A stretch of DNA of 64,000 nucleotides from Aeromonas eucrenophila (GCF_000819865.1 NZ_CDDF01000002.1:1-64000); one strand, 5' to 3'. Shown: positions 8,788-17,601, counted from the stretch's first letter. A program made the numbers and translations. Notes: generated from the letters alone by a model not told the origin.

Positions 8788-10635
8788 ATGACTTCCATTG
8801 CCAGGAACTACCTGAACCAGCTCAACGCCGACTACCTGCAGGTGCACAGGCGCAAGGAGGACTTGTTCTGGTCCACCTACATGGGCACCAGCGACGATCA
8901 GGCGGGCTTTACCGCCGCCGAGCAGGCCTACAAGACGTTCTGCGCCAATCCTGCCCGGCTGCCGGTGCTGCGTGAGATGCAGGCCCAGGCCGAAGAGACC
9001 GAGCTCAAGCGCGGCCTGGCCGGCTGGATCGCCTTCTTCGAATGCAACGTGATCGAGGATCCGGCCGCCGCCGCCCTGATGGACGAGCTGGTGGCCGCCG
9101 AGGCGGCGCTCTTTGCCCGCCGCCGGGAGCTCAAGCTCAGCCTGCTGGACGAGCAGGGCCAGAGGGTGGCCGGCAGCCTGCCCACCGCCAGCACGGCGCT
9201 GGCCGCCAGTGCGAGCGAGCCGGTGCGCCAGAGCGCCATCGCCATGTTCCATGCCCTCGAGCAGTGGGTGGTGGACAATGGTTTCCTCGAGGTGGTGGCG
9301 CTTCGCAACCGCTTCGCCAGCGCCATGGGCTATCGGGACTACTTCGAGTACAAGGTGCACAAGAACGAGCAGATGAGCCCGGAGCAATTATTTACGGTGT
9401 TGGATGACTTTATCGCCCGCACCGAACAGCGCCTGCACCAGAGCTTGGCCGAGTTGAAGGCGGCCAAGGGGGAGGCGGCGCTGCTACCCCACAACCTGCG
9501 CTACAGCGTGAGCGGCGATGTGACTCGCCAGCTCGATCCCTATGTGCCGTTCGCGCGGGCGCTGAAAGACTGGGTCGAGAGCTTCCGCCGGCTCGGCATC
9601 CAGTACAGAGAGGCGACCCTGACCCTGGATCTGCTGACCCGGGAGGGGAAATACGAGAACGGCTTCTGCCACGGCCCCGTGCCGAGCTTCTGGCAGGAGG
9701 GCCAGTGGGTGCCGGCGGTGGTCAATTTCACCAGCCTGGCGGATCCGGCCCAGGTCGGCAGTGGCTGGAGCGGTCTCAACACCCTGTTCCACGAGGGGGG
9801 CCATGCGGCGCATTTTGCCAATGTCACCGGCAACGCGCCCTGCTTCTCCCAGGAGTTTCCGCCCACCTCCATGGCCTATGCCGAGACCCAGTCCATGTTC
9901 TGCGACAGCCTGCTGGACGACGCTGACTGGCTCAAGCGCTACGCCAGGAACGCCGCGGGGGAGGAAATTCCCGACGAGCTGATCCAGGCGATGATCGAGG
10001 CCCGCCAGCCGTTCCGGGCCTTCAATGAGCGCCAGATCGCGCTGGTAGCCTACTTCGAGCGGGATCTCTACGCCATGGGCGAGGCCGAGCGCACCCCGGC
10101 CGCCGTGCTGGCGCTGGCTCGTCGGTGGGAGCGCCAGATCCTGGGGGTGGAGAGCCCGCGCCCGCTGCTGGCCATCCCGCATCTGCTCAACCAAGAGTCG
10201 GCCTGCGCCTATCACGGCTACCTGCTGGCGCTGATGGCGGTGGAGCAGACCCGCGCCTACTTCCTGCGCCGGGACGGCTACCTTACCGACAACCCGCGCA
10301 TAGGCCCGGATCTGGCCGCCCACTACTGGGGGCCGGGCAACGGCATGACCCACGATCAGACCCTGCAGAGCCTCACCGGCGAGGGCTTCAGCGCCGGGCC
10401 CCTGGCCCGGGCGTGCAACCAGAGCGTGGCCGAGGCCTGGAAGACGGCGGCAGCCTGCATGGCGGCGGCGCGCCAGCGGCCCCTCGCCGGTGACGGCACC
10501 CCGCTCAACGCCCGGATCCGGGTCGTGCACGGCGCCGAGCTGATTGCCGACAACAGCGAATCCGAGGCGCGCATGCTAGCGGATTTCGAGGCCTGGATCC
10601 GGCGCCACGGGGCTGAGCCCGTTGCGGCAGTCTGA
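8788..10635 (+). CDS. M3-family zinc metallopeptidase (oligoendopeptidase F-like)
   Basis: A cytoplasmic thimet-type oligopeptidase of 615 residues that should degrade short peptides. The zinc site is clear: His335-Glu-Gly-Gly-His339 (LFHEGGHAAHF), with the third ligand probably Glu366 in SMAYAETQSMF. Upstream, GFCHGPVPSFW and PAVVNFTSLADP match the substrate-binding lobe of M3 enzymes, and the C-terminal YHGYLLALMAV and YWGPGN segments are also family-like. There is no signal peptide. The start has an AGAGGGACC ribosome binding site. It is a single-gene unit ending at a strong bidirectional terminator. The length is nearer to PepF-type than to Dcp/PrlC (about 680), so the subfamily is tentative. 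Confidence 0.88.
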   Translation: MTSIARNYLNQLNADYLQVHRRKEDLFWSTYMGTSDDQAGFTAAEQAYKTFCANPARLPVLREMQAQAEETELKRGLAGWIAFFECNVIEDPAAAALMDELVAAEAALFARRRELKLSLLDEQGQRVAGSLPTASTALAASASEPVRQSAIAMFHALEQWVVDNGFLEVVALRNRFASAMGYRDYFEYKVHKNEQMSPEQLFTVLDDFIARTEQRLHQSLAELKAAKGEAALLPHNLRYSVSGDVTRQLDPYVPFARALKDWVESFRRLGIQYREATLTLDLLTREGKYENGFCHGPVPSFWQEGQWVPAVVNFTSLADPAQVGSGWSGLNTLFHEGGHAAHFANVTGNAPCFSQEFPPTSMAYAETQSMFCDSLLDDADWLKRYARNAAGEEIPDELIQAMIEARQPFRAFNERQIALVAYFERDLYAMGEAERTPAAVLALARRWERQILGVESPRPLLAIPHLLNQESACAYHGYLLALMAVEQTRAYFLRRDGYLTDNPRIGPDLAAHYWGPGNGMTHDQTLQSLTGEGFSAGPLARACNQSVAEAWKTAAACMAAARQRPLAGDGTPLNARIRVVHGAELIADNSESEARMLADFEAWIRRHGAEPVAAV

Positions 10636-10651
10636 GACCCGCCCTGCAAAC

Positions 10652-10687
10652 AAAGAGCCCTGCCCACTGGCAGGGCTCTTTCATTTT
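10652..10687. terminator. Bidirectional terminator between convergent genes
   Basis: A 13-bp perfect stem (AAAGAGCCCTGCC with GGCAGGGCTCTTT, loop CACT) with T/A-rich flanks lies between the peptidase stop and the convergent glycosidase-like gene, and can serve both. Confidence 0.88.
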
Positions 10688-10694
10688 GGGGCGC

Positions 10695-12872
10695 TCAGAT
10701 CTTCAACAGGGTGACGGGCTTGTCCTTGAGGGCCACCAGCAACTGCCGACCCGGCAGCTTGTGACCATCGATCTGGATGCTGCTGTTGCCGAAGTTCGCC
10801 ACCAGCCGACTGCCATCGGAGAAGCGGGTCTCCTGCACCCGCCCCGCTCCGTCCCGCCAACGGAAGCTCACCAGCGCCTTGTCCCACAGCGCCTCGTGCA
10901 GTGGCGCGAACTGGGCGTCCAGCCTGACCAGCTCAGGCAGGCGGCTGGCCAGCGTGCTGCGGCTCAGGTTGATCAGGGGCGGGGTGTTGTAGAGCAGGCC
11001 GAGCAGGGCCCGTTCCTCCCGGATGGCGGGGAACTTGAGGTTGTCCAGCAGCCAGTGGTGGCTGTTGATCACCGAATCGTGGAACACCGCCTGGTAGAGC
11101 GGAAGCCTGTCCGCCGGGTTGAACACGGTTTTGAGGTAGCGGGGCTTGAGCCGGGCGGGCTGGAAGAAGACCTGGGGTGCCTCGTCTGGCCACCACTTGC
11201 CGAGGTAGTAAGGGGACTTGGCCTGCTTGCGCATGGCGGCGTCGGTCCAGCCGAAGCCCCAGCTCTGGACGCCGTGGGCAAACATCAGCGGCTTGCTGGT
11301 GAGGGCGTTACCATCCTCCGAACCCAGCACCAGCCCGAGCCGCTCCCCGATCCAGCCCATGCGGGCGTTGCGGGCGGCGACCATGGCCGCGCTGCCCTGC
11401 TGGTGGGCTGGGCTGTAGTCGCTGGAGGCCATGGCGGTGCCATCGACGTCGAGGAACAGGCTGTTGATGCCGCTGGCCTTGGCCAGCTCGCTCATGCGGC
11501 TCTTGGCGTAGGGCAGGGTACAGCCGGGGTTGAGATAGACCCCCTCGCCGCCAAAGCCCGGTCTCGGCTTGCCGTCGGCCTCGACGATGGCGCAGCGCTT
11601 GCCAAGTTCGGGCGGGATCTGGGCGGTGAGCCAGCTGTCGTTGCTGCCCGGGGCGATGGCGGTGTCGTAAGAGTCATAGCTGCCCACCAGATAGCCGAGG
11701 CGCTTGGCGGCGGCGATGGCCTGATCCTGCAGCAGGGCTGCCGTCCACTGGGGAGTGCCGAGCCAGAGCTTGCGCAGTCCCGCCTGTTGCAGCGCCTCGA
11801 GCACCGGCAGCGACAGTCCCTGGCCCCAGCGCTCCCGGGCCACCAGCTGCTCGCCGAACTGGCCCTTGACCCACTGCTGGCGCAGGGCCAGCACCTTGCC
11901 CTGGCTGACGGGGCCCTGCTGGGCCGGTAGCGGCAGCTGGCGTTCAATCAGCCGGTTGAGGCCTGCCATGATCAGCGTCTGCTGCCAAGGCTGGGGACTG
12001 GGGGCCGCCAGCGCCTCGCGCTCCTCGGGGTTGAAGGTTTTGAGCCATTCCGGTTTCTGGGTGAGTTTGGCCTGCAGGCCGGGCCAGTCGGTCACGTCCT
12101 GCCGGTCCAGCAGATCATCTCCCCAGAGATAGAGGTGGCTGGCGCCGATCAGCCGCCGGCCCGCCGGGATGCGGGCGAACTTGTCGGCGAGAGATTGCCA
12201 GGCTCCCTCGGCCTGCAACCACTCCCGGTAGCGCCTTGCCCCCGCCAGCCAGTCATCCCCCACGCTCAGGCGTATCTCCAGCGGCGCGGGGTTGAAGTGG
12301 TTGAACTCGTGGCTGGCGGCAAGCTGCAGGCGTCCCCCCTTGCGGCTGAAGCTGAGCTTGTTGTCGTAGGGACTTTGCAGTATCCAGCTGTAGGTCCGCT
12401 TGCCCGCGTCCTGACTCCACAGGGGCAGCTTGAGATCATGGTGGGTATCGATTTCGGCCAGCTCGTCTCCTATGTAGCCGAGCCAGTCGCTGTCACGCAC
12501 CGAGAAGCGGCTGCCCTCACCAAAGGCCATGGAGAGGTGGGTCTGGTTCTTCGGCAGACTGTACCAAGCGATCTGGCGGGGACCGCTGCTGATCAGGGTC
12601 AGCAGCAGATCCTCCCCGTCCAGCCGCACCTCGACCCGGGTCTCCTGGGCCGGCCACTGCCAGCTGGCCTGTTGTTCATCCTGTTGCAACCGATCGACCT
12701 GGCGGGCGTTTTGTCCCGCGCTGACCTGCACCCCGTTGACCGAGATGGCCAGGGTGTCGGGGTCGATGAGATAGCTCAGGGTCTCGCCTTGCAGTTGAAG
12801 CGGGGCGGCCAGCGTCTGGGGTAGCCACAGCAGGGCGGGGAGCAAGAGCAAGAACAGGCGCAGTGGTCGCAT
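10695..12872 (-). CDS. Secreted protein resembling a TIM-barrel glycoside hydrolase
   Basis: A 725-residue exported protein with a signal peptide (about 22 residues, cleaving near LAA-PLQ). The N-terminal third is beta-rich. The middle reads like a (beta/alpha)8 barrel: SLFLDVDGTAMAS and GLVLGSEDGNA place acidic residues at strand ends, as in glycosidases, and GVYLNPGCTLPYA and AHGVQSWGFGW are aromatic loop segments. A short C-terminal beta domain follows. I think of GH101/GH129 or DUF5696-type enzymes acting on O-glycans, but this is recall-level similarity; no catalytic pair is proven. An AGGATC ribosome-binding region precedes the ATG. It is monocistronic and convergent with the peptidase gene. 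Confidence 0.6.
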   Translation of the reverse strand: MRPLRLFLLLLPALLWLPQTLAAPLQLQGETLSYLIDPDTLAISVNGVQVSAGQNARQVDRLQQDEQQASWQWPAQETRVEVRLDGEDLLLTLISSGPRQIAWYSLPKNQTHLSMAFGEGSRFSVRDSDWLGYIGDELAEIDTHHDLKLPLWSQDAGKRTYSWILQSPYDNKLSFSRKGGRLQLAASHEFNHFNPAPLEIRLSVGDDWLAGARRYREWLQAEGAWQSLADKFARIPAGRRLIGASHLYLWGDDLLDRQDVTDWPGLQAKLTQKPEWLKTFNPEEREALAAPSPQPWQQTLIMAGLNRLIERQLPLPAQQGPVSQGKVLALRQQWVKGQFGEQLVARERWGQGLSLPVLEALQQAGLRKLWLGTPQWTAALLQDQAIAAAKRLGYLVGSYDSYDTAIAPGSNDSWLTAQIPPELGKRCAIVEADGKPRPGFGGEGVYLNPGCTLPYAKSRMSELAKASGINSLFLDVDGTAMASSDYSPAHQQGSAAMVAARNARMGWIGERLGLVLGSEDGNALTSKPLMFAHGVQSWGFGWTDAAMRKQAKSPYYLGKWWPDEAPQVFFQPARLKPRYLKTVFNPADRLPLYQAVFHDSVINSHHWLLDNLKFPAIREERALLGLLYNTPPLINLSRSTLASRLPELVRLDAQFAPLHEALWDKALVSFRWRDGAGRVQETRFSDGSRLVANFGNSSIQIDGHKLPGRQLLVALKDKPVTLLKI

Positions 12873-13151
12873 GAGGCGGGATCCTGGAGGAGGGCAAAGT
12901 GGGCATCTTCGCCGATCCTGACGGGGAGCGCCAGCCGCAGAAATCGGCTATATAACTGTTTCCATTATCAATTGATGGGGCCGGGGTAGCGGGGCTCAAT
13001 CCCCTTCGTGAGGCTGGCTTCAGATATGTTTCTCTGGATATATTGAGTATTGACGGCGATCCCATATCATGACGCTCGCTCGCCACCAGAGAGTGGCGAC
13101 ATTCAGATGATTTGCTAACAATAAAGCCCTGAAGGCTTGTCGAGGGATGGA

Positions 13152-13628
13152 ATGAAAGCCGTATTGTTGTGTTTGCTGGGGCTGTGGCCCGCCTTAAGTT
13201 TTGCGACCCTGTCTGCGGACATGGTGGTGGTCAAGAAGTCGAGCTATAGCCTGACCCTGATGAAGGATGGCAAGGAGGTCAAACGCTACTGGATCGCCCT
13301 GGGCCCGGCCCCAATGGGACACAAGCAGCGGGAAGGGGATCAGCGTACGCCGGAAGGGCGCTACACCCTCGACTACAAGAAGACCAACTCCGGCTATTAC
13401 AAGGCCATCCACATCAACTACCCGAACCTGGACGACATCAAGTCGGCCAACGAGAAGGGCGTGAATCCGGGTGGCATGATCATGATCCATGGTCAGCGCA
13501 ACGACATCGGCAACCGCCGTCTGCAGCCGTCCAACTGGACCAATGGCTGCATCGCCATGCTGAACCACGATCTGGATGAGGTGTGGAGCGCCATCGAACC
13601 AGGCACCCCCATCGTCATCGAACCCTGA
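13152..13628 (+). CDS. Exported L,D-transpeptidase (YkuD-fold, YafK-like) protein
   Basis: A 158-residue periplasmic protein with a signal peptide (MKAVLLCLLGLWPALSFA) and a single YkuD catalytic domain. This fold cross-links or trims peptidoglycan, or attaches or releases proteins from it. The catalytic motif is present as IHGQRN followed by SNWTNGCIAM, giving His and Cys of the usual HG...GC signature; Thr-Asn-Gly-Cys replaces the commoner Ser-x-Gly-Cys. Other family segments are GDQRTPEGRY and HINYPN. I start at ATG 13152, preceded by GAGGGATGG; a TTG at 13137 would spoil the signal peptide. The size and motifs resemble YafK-like proteins more than the large Ldt enzymes. Confidence 0.86.
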   Translation: MKAVLLCLLGLWPALSFATLSADMVVVKKSSYSLTLMKDGKEVKRYWIALGPAPMGHKQREGDQRTPEGRYTLDYKKTNSGYYKAIHINYPNLDDIKSANEKGVNPGGMIMIHGQRNDIGNRRLQPSNWTNGCIAMLNHDLDEVWSAIEPGTPIVIEP

Positions 13629-13647
13629 TCCCCGAGATCCCCTGCTC

Positions 13648-13690
13648 AGACCCGCCCCTGCATCACCCTGCGGGGGCGGGTCTGTCGTTT
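13648..13690 (+). terminator. Terminator after the L,D-transpeptidase gene
   Basis: A long GC-rich stem (AGACCCGCCCC with GGGGCGGGTCT) with an inner extension is followed by GTCGTTTTCT. The T run is interrupted, so efficiency is uncertain. Confidence 0.7.
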
Positions 13691-13792
13691 TCTCCTTGCT
13701 GTCACCGCGTGCGCGTCCTGACGATGGCATGGCATCTGAACGGGTGCTGTGTTAGGTTTTTCCGTTCTCGCTGACAGGACAAGGAAAACTGC

Positions 13793-14512
13793 ATGACTTC
13801 GCCAACTCGCCCCCAGCAGGCCGGGGTCGAGAGTACGGGCGCGCTCTGGTGGCGTGCCTCCCTCGATATTCTCCCGCTCTCCGTCTCGGTCATCCCTTGG
13901 GGCATCCTGTGCGGCGCCCTGGCGCTGCAGGTGGGCCTCAGCCCCATTCAGGCTCAGCTGATGTCGCTGCTGGTCTATGCCGGCGCCGCCCAGCTCTCGG
14001 CCACCACCCTGTTCGGGGCCGGCACGCCGCTGTTGCCCATCGTCGGCTCCACCTTCGTCATCACCTCCCAGCACCTGCTGTACGGCTTCACCTTCCGCCG
14101 GGATGTGTTGCCGCTCTCCCTGCGCTGGCGCGCGAGCCTGGCCTTCTTCCTGACCGACGAGATGTTCGCGGTTGCGCTGAAAGACAGGGAGCGCAGCGGC
14201 GCCTTCAATCCCGCCTATGCGCTGATCGCGGGCTTCGTGTTTTACCTGTTCTGGAATCTCGCGACCCTGCTCGGCATCGCCGCCGGCCAGTACATCGAGG
14301 GGCTGGATCACATGGGGCTGGACTTCGCCATCGCGGCGACCTTCATCGCCATGACGATCCCGGCCATGAAGAACCTGCCCATGGTGGCGGCGACCCTGGT
14401 AAGCGGCGGCACGGCCCTGCTCACCAAGCCGCTGCTGGCGGAGGTCTACATCATCATCTCGGCCCTGGCCGGCATGCTGGTGGGCTATATGCTGCATCGG
14501 ATGAGGAGGTAA
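13793..14512 (+). CDS. azlC: AzlC-family branched-chain amino acid exporter subunit
   Basis: The large subunit of an AzlCD (YgaZH-like) inner-membrane exporter, 239 residues with several hydrophobic helices. The motif-rich region PWGILCGALALQVGLSPIQAQLMSLLVYAGAAQ is typical of the family, as are FFLTDEMFAV and AMTIPAM. The family exports branched-chain amino acids or related compounds. The ATG has AAGGAAAAC upstream. Its last 78 bases or so, together with the start of azlD, are duplicated in tandem immediately downstream. azlD follows after the duplicated block, so both subunits are probably still cotranscribed. Confidence 0.92.
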   Translation: MTSPTRPQQAGVESTGALWWRASLDILPLSVSVIPWGILCGALALQVGLSPIQAQLMSLLVYAGAAQLSATTLFGAGTPLLPIVGSTFVITSQHLLYGFTFRRDVLPLSLRWRASLAFFLTDEMFAVALKDRERSGAFNPAYALIAGFVFYLFWNLATLLGIAAGQYIEGLDHMGLDFAIAATFIAMTIPAMKNLPMVAATLVSGGTALLTKPLLAEVYIIISALAGMLVGYMLHRMRR

Positions 14513-14642
14513 TCATGAGCTGGCTGAAGATAAGGCTGCTGGCGGAGGTCTACACCATCATTGTCTCGGCCCTGGCCGGCATGCTGGTGGGTTATGTGTT
14601 GCACCGGATGAGGAGATAACCATGAGCTGGCTGATGATAGGG
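14432..14642 (+). repeat. Tandem duplication of the azlC 3' end and azlD 5' end
   Basis: Copy A spans 14432-14535 and copy B spans 14536-14642. They are directly adjacent, nearly identical, and differ by several substitutions and a 3-bp insertion in copy B. Each copy contains the last 26 or so codons of azlC, its stop codon and the first seven codons of azlD. The copies have diverged at several third positions (for example GGCTAT against GGTTAT), so the event is not very recent. Confidence 0.93.
14515..14619 (+). CDS. 34-residue mini-ORF created by the azlC/azlD duplication
   Basis: This ORF starts like AzlD (MSWL) and then runs in frame through a second copy of the AzlC C-terminal membrane helix (LAEVYTIIVSALAGMLVGYV) to HRMRR. 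A GAGGAGG site seven bases upstream would support translation, and azlD begins three bases after its stop behind a GAGGAG copy. It could be a functional single-helix peptide or merely a translated scar that keeps azlD coupled to azlC. There is no known homologous gene that I recall. Confidence 0.55.
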   Translation: MSWLKIRLLAEVYTIIVSALAGMLVGYVLHRMRR

Positions 14643-14963
14643 CTGTTGACCCTGATCACCTTCTTCAACCGCTTCGCCTTCTTCTCGCGGCTGACCCGTT
14701 ATCAACCCGGCGCCGAGATGGGGGCCTTCTTGAGCTTCTCGGCCCAGTCGGTGCTGACCGCCATCTGGCTGCCTATCGTCTTCAGCTACCAGCCCGGCAA
14801 GGGGCTGGACTGGGATCCCGACTACCTGGCGGCTACCCTGCTGGTGACGGCGCTGACCCTGCTGCGGCTGCCGACCCTGCTGGTGGTGGTGGTCGGCATG
14901 GGGGGCTTCTTCCTGCTGCGTTGGCAGGGGGGACTGCTCACCTTGCTACCCTGGCTGGGATAG
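14622..14963 (+). CDS. azlD: AzlD-family branched-chain amino acid exporter subunit
   Basis: The small partner subunit of the AzlCD exporter, 113 residues and three to four hydrophobic helices. NRFAFFSRL near the N-terminus and PTLLVVVVGMGGFFLLR near the C-terminus follow the family pattern. The ATG is preceded by GAGGAGATAACC, derived from the duplicated block. It closes the azl unit; a hairpin follows at 14978-15004. Confidence 0.9.
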   Translation: MSWLMIGLLTLITFFNRFAFFSRLTRYQPGAEMGAFLSFSAQSVLTAIWLPIVFSYQPGKGLDWDPDYLAATLLVTALTLLRLPTLLVVVVGMGGFFLLRWQGGLLTLLPWLG

Positions 14964-14977
14964 CTCGTGATCCCACG

Positions 14978-15004
14978 TAGCGGATGTTCATTATGGACAT
15001 CCGC
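14978..15004 (+). terminator. Probable terminator after azlD
   Basis: A 9-bp stem (AGCGGATGT with ACATCCGCT) with a nine-base loop is followed by CTGTTGTG, a weak U tract. It separates azlCD from yjjI. Confidence 0.55.
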
Positions 15005-15078
15005 TCTGTTGTGAATGTCACTTCAAATAAGGCCCTGCAAGTGTGAGGATTTAGCCATCATCCGCTTTGGAGCCTGTC

Positions 15079-16605
15079 ATGTCCCTCACCGCCACCTGTC
15101 AGCGCATAGTGCGCGACCCCCTGCTCTCACCGGCCCAGAAGAGCCACGCCCTGGCCCTGGCCGCCGAGAATGCCCTGCCTTACCCGGATCTCCCCGCCAG
15201 CGTTTCAGATGCCATGGCGCAGGGAGTATTGTGCGACATGTTCGAGGGCCACGCTCCCTACAAGCCGCGCTACGTGCTGCCGGATTACCAACGATTTCTG
15301 AGCCAGGGCTCGGCCTGGCTGGAGCTGGCGCCGCCCAAGGATTTTGACGAGGCGCTGGATGCCCTGCGCATCCTCTATCACCAGGTGCCCTCGGTGACCG
15401 GCATGCCGGTCTGGCTGGGGCGGCTGGATCAGCTGCTGCTGCCCTTCGTCGGGGCGCTGGACGACGAGACCCTCCATGGCAAGTTGCGGCGCTTCTGGAT
15501 CTACCTGGACAGGGTGCTGCCGGATGCCTTCATGCACGTCAACATCGGGCCGGACGACAACCGGATCTGCCGGCTGATCCTGCGCATCGACGGTGAGCTC
15601 AAGCAAGTGGCGCCGAACCTCAGCCTGTTCCACGACCCCGCCCAGAGCCCGGACTCCCTGCTGATGCAGGGGGTACAAAATATCGCCGAGTGCGGCAAAC
15701 CCCACATCGTCAACTATCCACTGCACAGGGACACCTTCGATGAGCGCGGTTTTGGCATCGTCAGCTGCTACAACGCGCTGCCGCTGGGGGGCGGCGCCAA
15801 TACCCTGGTGCGCATCTCCCTCAAGGGGGTGGCCGAGCAGAGCGCCGGCATCGACGACTTCCTGGAGAAATGGCTGCCCCACTATTGCGAGCAGGCCTCC
15901 CTGCTCATCGAGGCCCGTGCCCGCTTCCTGCATCTGGAATCCGGCTTCTTCGACAGCTTCCTGGTGCAGGAGGGGCTGATCGAGGAGGATCGCTTCGTGC
16001 CCATGTACGGCATCTATGGCATGGCGGAGGCGGTCAATCTGCTGATGGACAAGGAAAATCGACCCGAGCGTTACGGCCGGGACGAGGAGGCAAACCGGCT
16101 CGGCTATCGCATCTCGGCACAGCTCTCCGGTTATGTGACCAGCAGACCTCAGCCCCACGCCTGGGGCGGGCGGGCCCTGCTCCATGCCCAGGGGGGACTG
16201 AGCCTGGACAGGGGCGTGACACCAGGGGTGCGCATCCCTTACGGCGAGGAGCCGGATCCCGCCAGCCACGTGCTGGCGCTGGCGCCCCACCACGGCTTCT
16301 ACGGCTCAGGCATCAGCGAGATCCTGACCCTGGATCCCACCATACGCCAGAACCCGGAGGCGCTGCTGCAGCTGTGCAAGGGGGCCTTCGTCCTCGGCAT
16401 GCGGGAATTCAGCGCCAACGTGGCAGACAGCGATCTGGTGCGGGTGACCGGCTACATGATCCGCAAGAGCGACGTGGCCCGCTTCGCGGCCGAGGGCTCG
16501 CGCCTGCAGACCACCTGTCTCGGCGCCGAGGCGAGCGAGCTGACCGGCATTCGCCAGCGCGCTCCTCGGGTGGTGGCCCTCGAGAGCTGCCTGAGTGAGT
16601 GCTGA
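15079..16605 (+). CDS. yjjI: YjjI-family glycyl radical enzyme
   Basis: An anaerobic glycyl radical enzyme of unsettled substrate, 508 residues, as in E. coli YjjI. The radical-bearing glycine is Gly458 in RVTGYM, 51 residues from the C-terminus. A candidate thiyl cysteine is Cys230 in VSCYNALPLGGGANTL. I start at ATG 15079, six bases after GGAG, rather than at the in-frame TTG 15067. The stop codon overlaps the start of yjjW by eleven bases, so the enzyme and its activase are translationally coupled. Expression would be expected under anoxia; I found no clear FNR box in the short upstream gap. Confidence 0.93.
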   Translation: MSLTATCQRIVRDPLLSPAQKSHALALAAENALPYPDLPASVSDAMAQGVLCDMFEGHAPYKPRYVLPDYQRFLSQGSAWLELAPPKDFDEALDALRILYHQVPSVTGMPVWLGRLDQLLLPFVGALDDETLHGKLRRFWIYLDRVLPDAFMHVNIGPDDNRICRLILRIDGELKQVAPNLSLFHDPAQSPDSLLMQGVQNIAECGKPHIVNYPLHRDTFDERGFGIVSCYNALPLGGGANTLVRISLKGVAEQSAGIDDFLEKWLPHYCEQASLLIEARARFLHLESGFFDSFLVQEGLIEEDRFVPMYGIYGMAEAVNLLMDKENRPERYGRDEEANRLGYRISAQLSGYVTSRPQPHAWGGRALLHAQGGLSLDRGVTPGVRIPYGEEPDPASHVLALAPHHGFYGSGISEILTLDPTIRQNPEALLQLCKGAFVLGMREFSANVADSDLVRVTGYMIRKSDVARFAAEGSRLQTTCLGAEASELTGIRQRAPRVVALESCLSEC

Positions 16606-17488
16606 CCCGAGCCGACTGCTGGCGAGGACCGCCATCGTCAGCAGAATATTGCCCTTCTCCTGCGTGGACGGGCCGGGCAATCGTCTGGTGCTCTTCCTGC
16701 AGGGGTGTAACTTTCGCTGCCCCGGTTGCCACAACCCGCACACCATAGGGCTGTGCGATCACTGTGGCGACTGCGTGCCCGCCTGTCCGAGCGGCGCCCT
16801 GACGATGGCGGAGGGGCGGGTGAGCTGGCAGGCTGCGCTCTGTATCCATTGCGATCGCTGCACCGATGGCTGTCCGCGCCAGGCCAGCCCCAAGACCCAA
16901 ATCATGTCGGTGGCAGAGGTGCTGGCGGAACTGCGCCGCTACGGCCCGCTGCTGAGCGGCATCACCGTCTCCGGCGGGGAGGCGAGCACCCAGCTGCCCT
17001 TTGTGATCGCTCTGTTCACCACCATCAAGGCCGACCCTGAATTGGCCCACCTGAGCTGCCTGCTGGACAGCAACGGCTCCCTGGCCCCGGCGGGCTGGCA
17101 GCGGCTGCTGCCGGTGCTGGATGGCGCCATGCTCGATCTCAAGGGGTGGCGGGACGAGGTGCACCGCGCGCTGACCGGCTACGATCGCGAGCGGGTGCTG
17201 GCCTCCCTGCAATTGCTGGCACGGTGCGGCAAGCTGACGGAGCTGCGGCTGCTCCACGTGCCGGGCAGAACGGATTTCGTCGATGAGCGGGGGGAGCCAG
17301 ACGCCGGCCTCTGCGCCTTCCTGCAGAGCCTCGGCCCCATACCCATCCGCCTCAACGGTTTTCGTCATCACGGGGTACGAGGGGAGGCGCTGAGCTGGCG
17401 GGAGGCCGGCATGGATGAGCTGAAAAAGCTGGCCAACGCCCTGATGGCCAAGGGGTTTGGCCCCATCTCGCTGCCTGCCATCGGGTGA
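16595..17488 (+). CDS. yjjW: YjjW glycyl radical enzyme activase (radical SAM)
   Basis: The activating enzyme that installs the glycyl radical on YjjI, 297 residues. It has the radical SAM cluster motif Cys38-x3-Cys42-x2-Cys45 (CNFRCPGCH), followed by two ferredoxin-type 4Fe-4S motifs (CDHCGDCVPACP and CIHCDRCTDGCP) and the SAM-binding TVSGGEA. Alignment in memory with E. coli YjjW is strong throughout (IPFSCVDGPG, DLKGW, LRLLHVPGR). The start is GTG 16595 inside the yjjI coding end; a slightly later start is possible but would shorten the conserved N-terminus. No strong terminator is seen before the next gene, 113 bp away. Confidence 0.93.
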   Translation: MSADPSRLLARTAIVSRILPFSCVDGPGNRLVLFLQGCNFRCPGCHNPHTIGLCDHCGDCVPACPSGALTMAEGRVSWQAALCIHCDRCTDGCPRQASPKTQIMSVAEVLAELRRYGPLLSGITVSGGEASTQLPFVIALFTTIKADPELAHLSCLLDSNGSLAPAGWQRLLPVLDGAMLDLKGWRDEVHRALTGYDRERVLASLQLLARCGKLTELRLLHVPGRTDFVDERGEPDAGLCAFLQSLGPIPIRLNGFRHHGVRGEALSWREAGMDELKKLANALMAKGFGPISLPAIG

Positions 17489-17601
17489 GGGGCCGGTAGC
17501 GCGCTTTGAGACCCGATATGACGCAACTGTGAAGTTCGTCTATATGGTGTGCGCGAAGTGACGGCTAGAATGGGAAAACCGCCCACCATCAACAGATAAA
17601 T

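Noticed and set aside
15000..15020. Possible FNR site before yjjI (TTGTGAATGTCACTTCAA)
   Set aside because: The arms do not match TTGAT and ATCAA at the required spacing, although anaerobic control would make sense.
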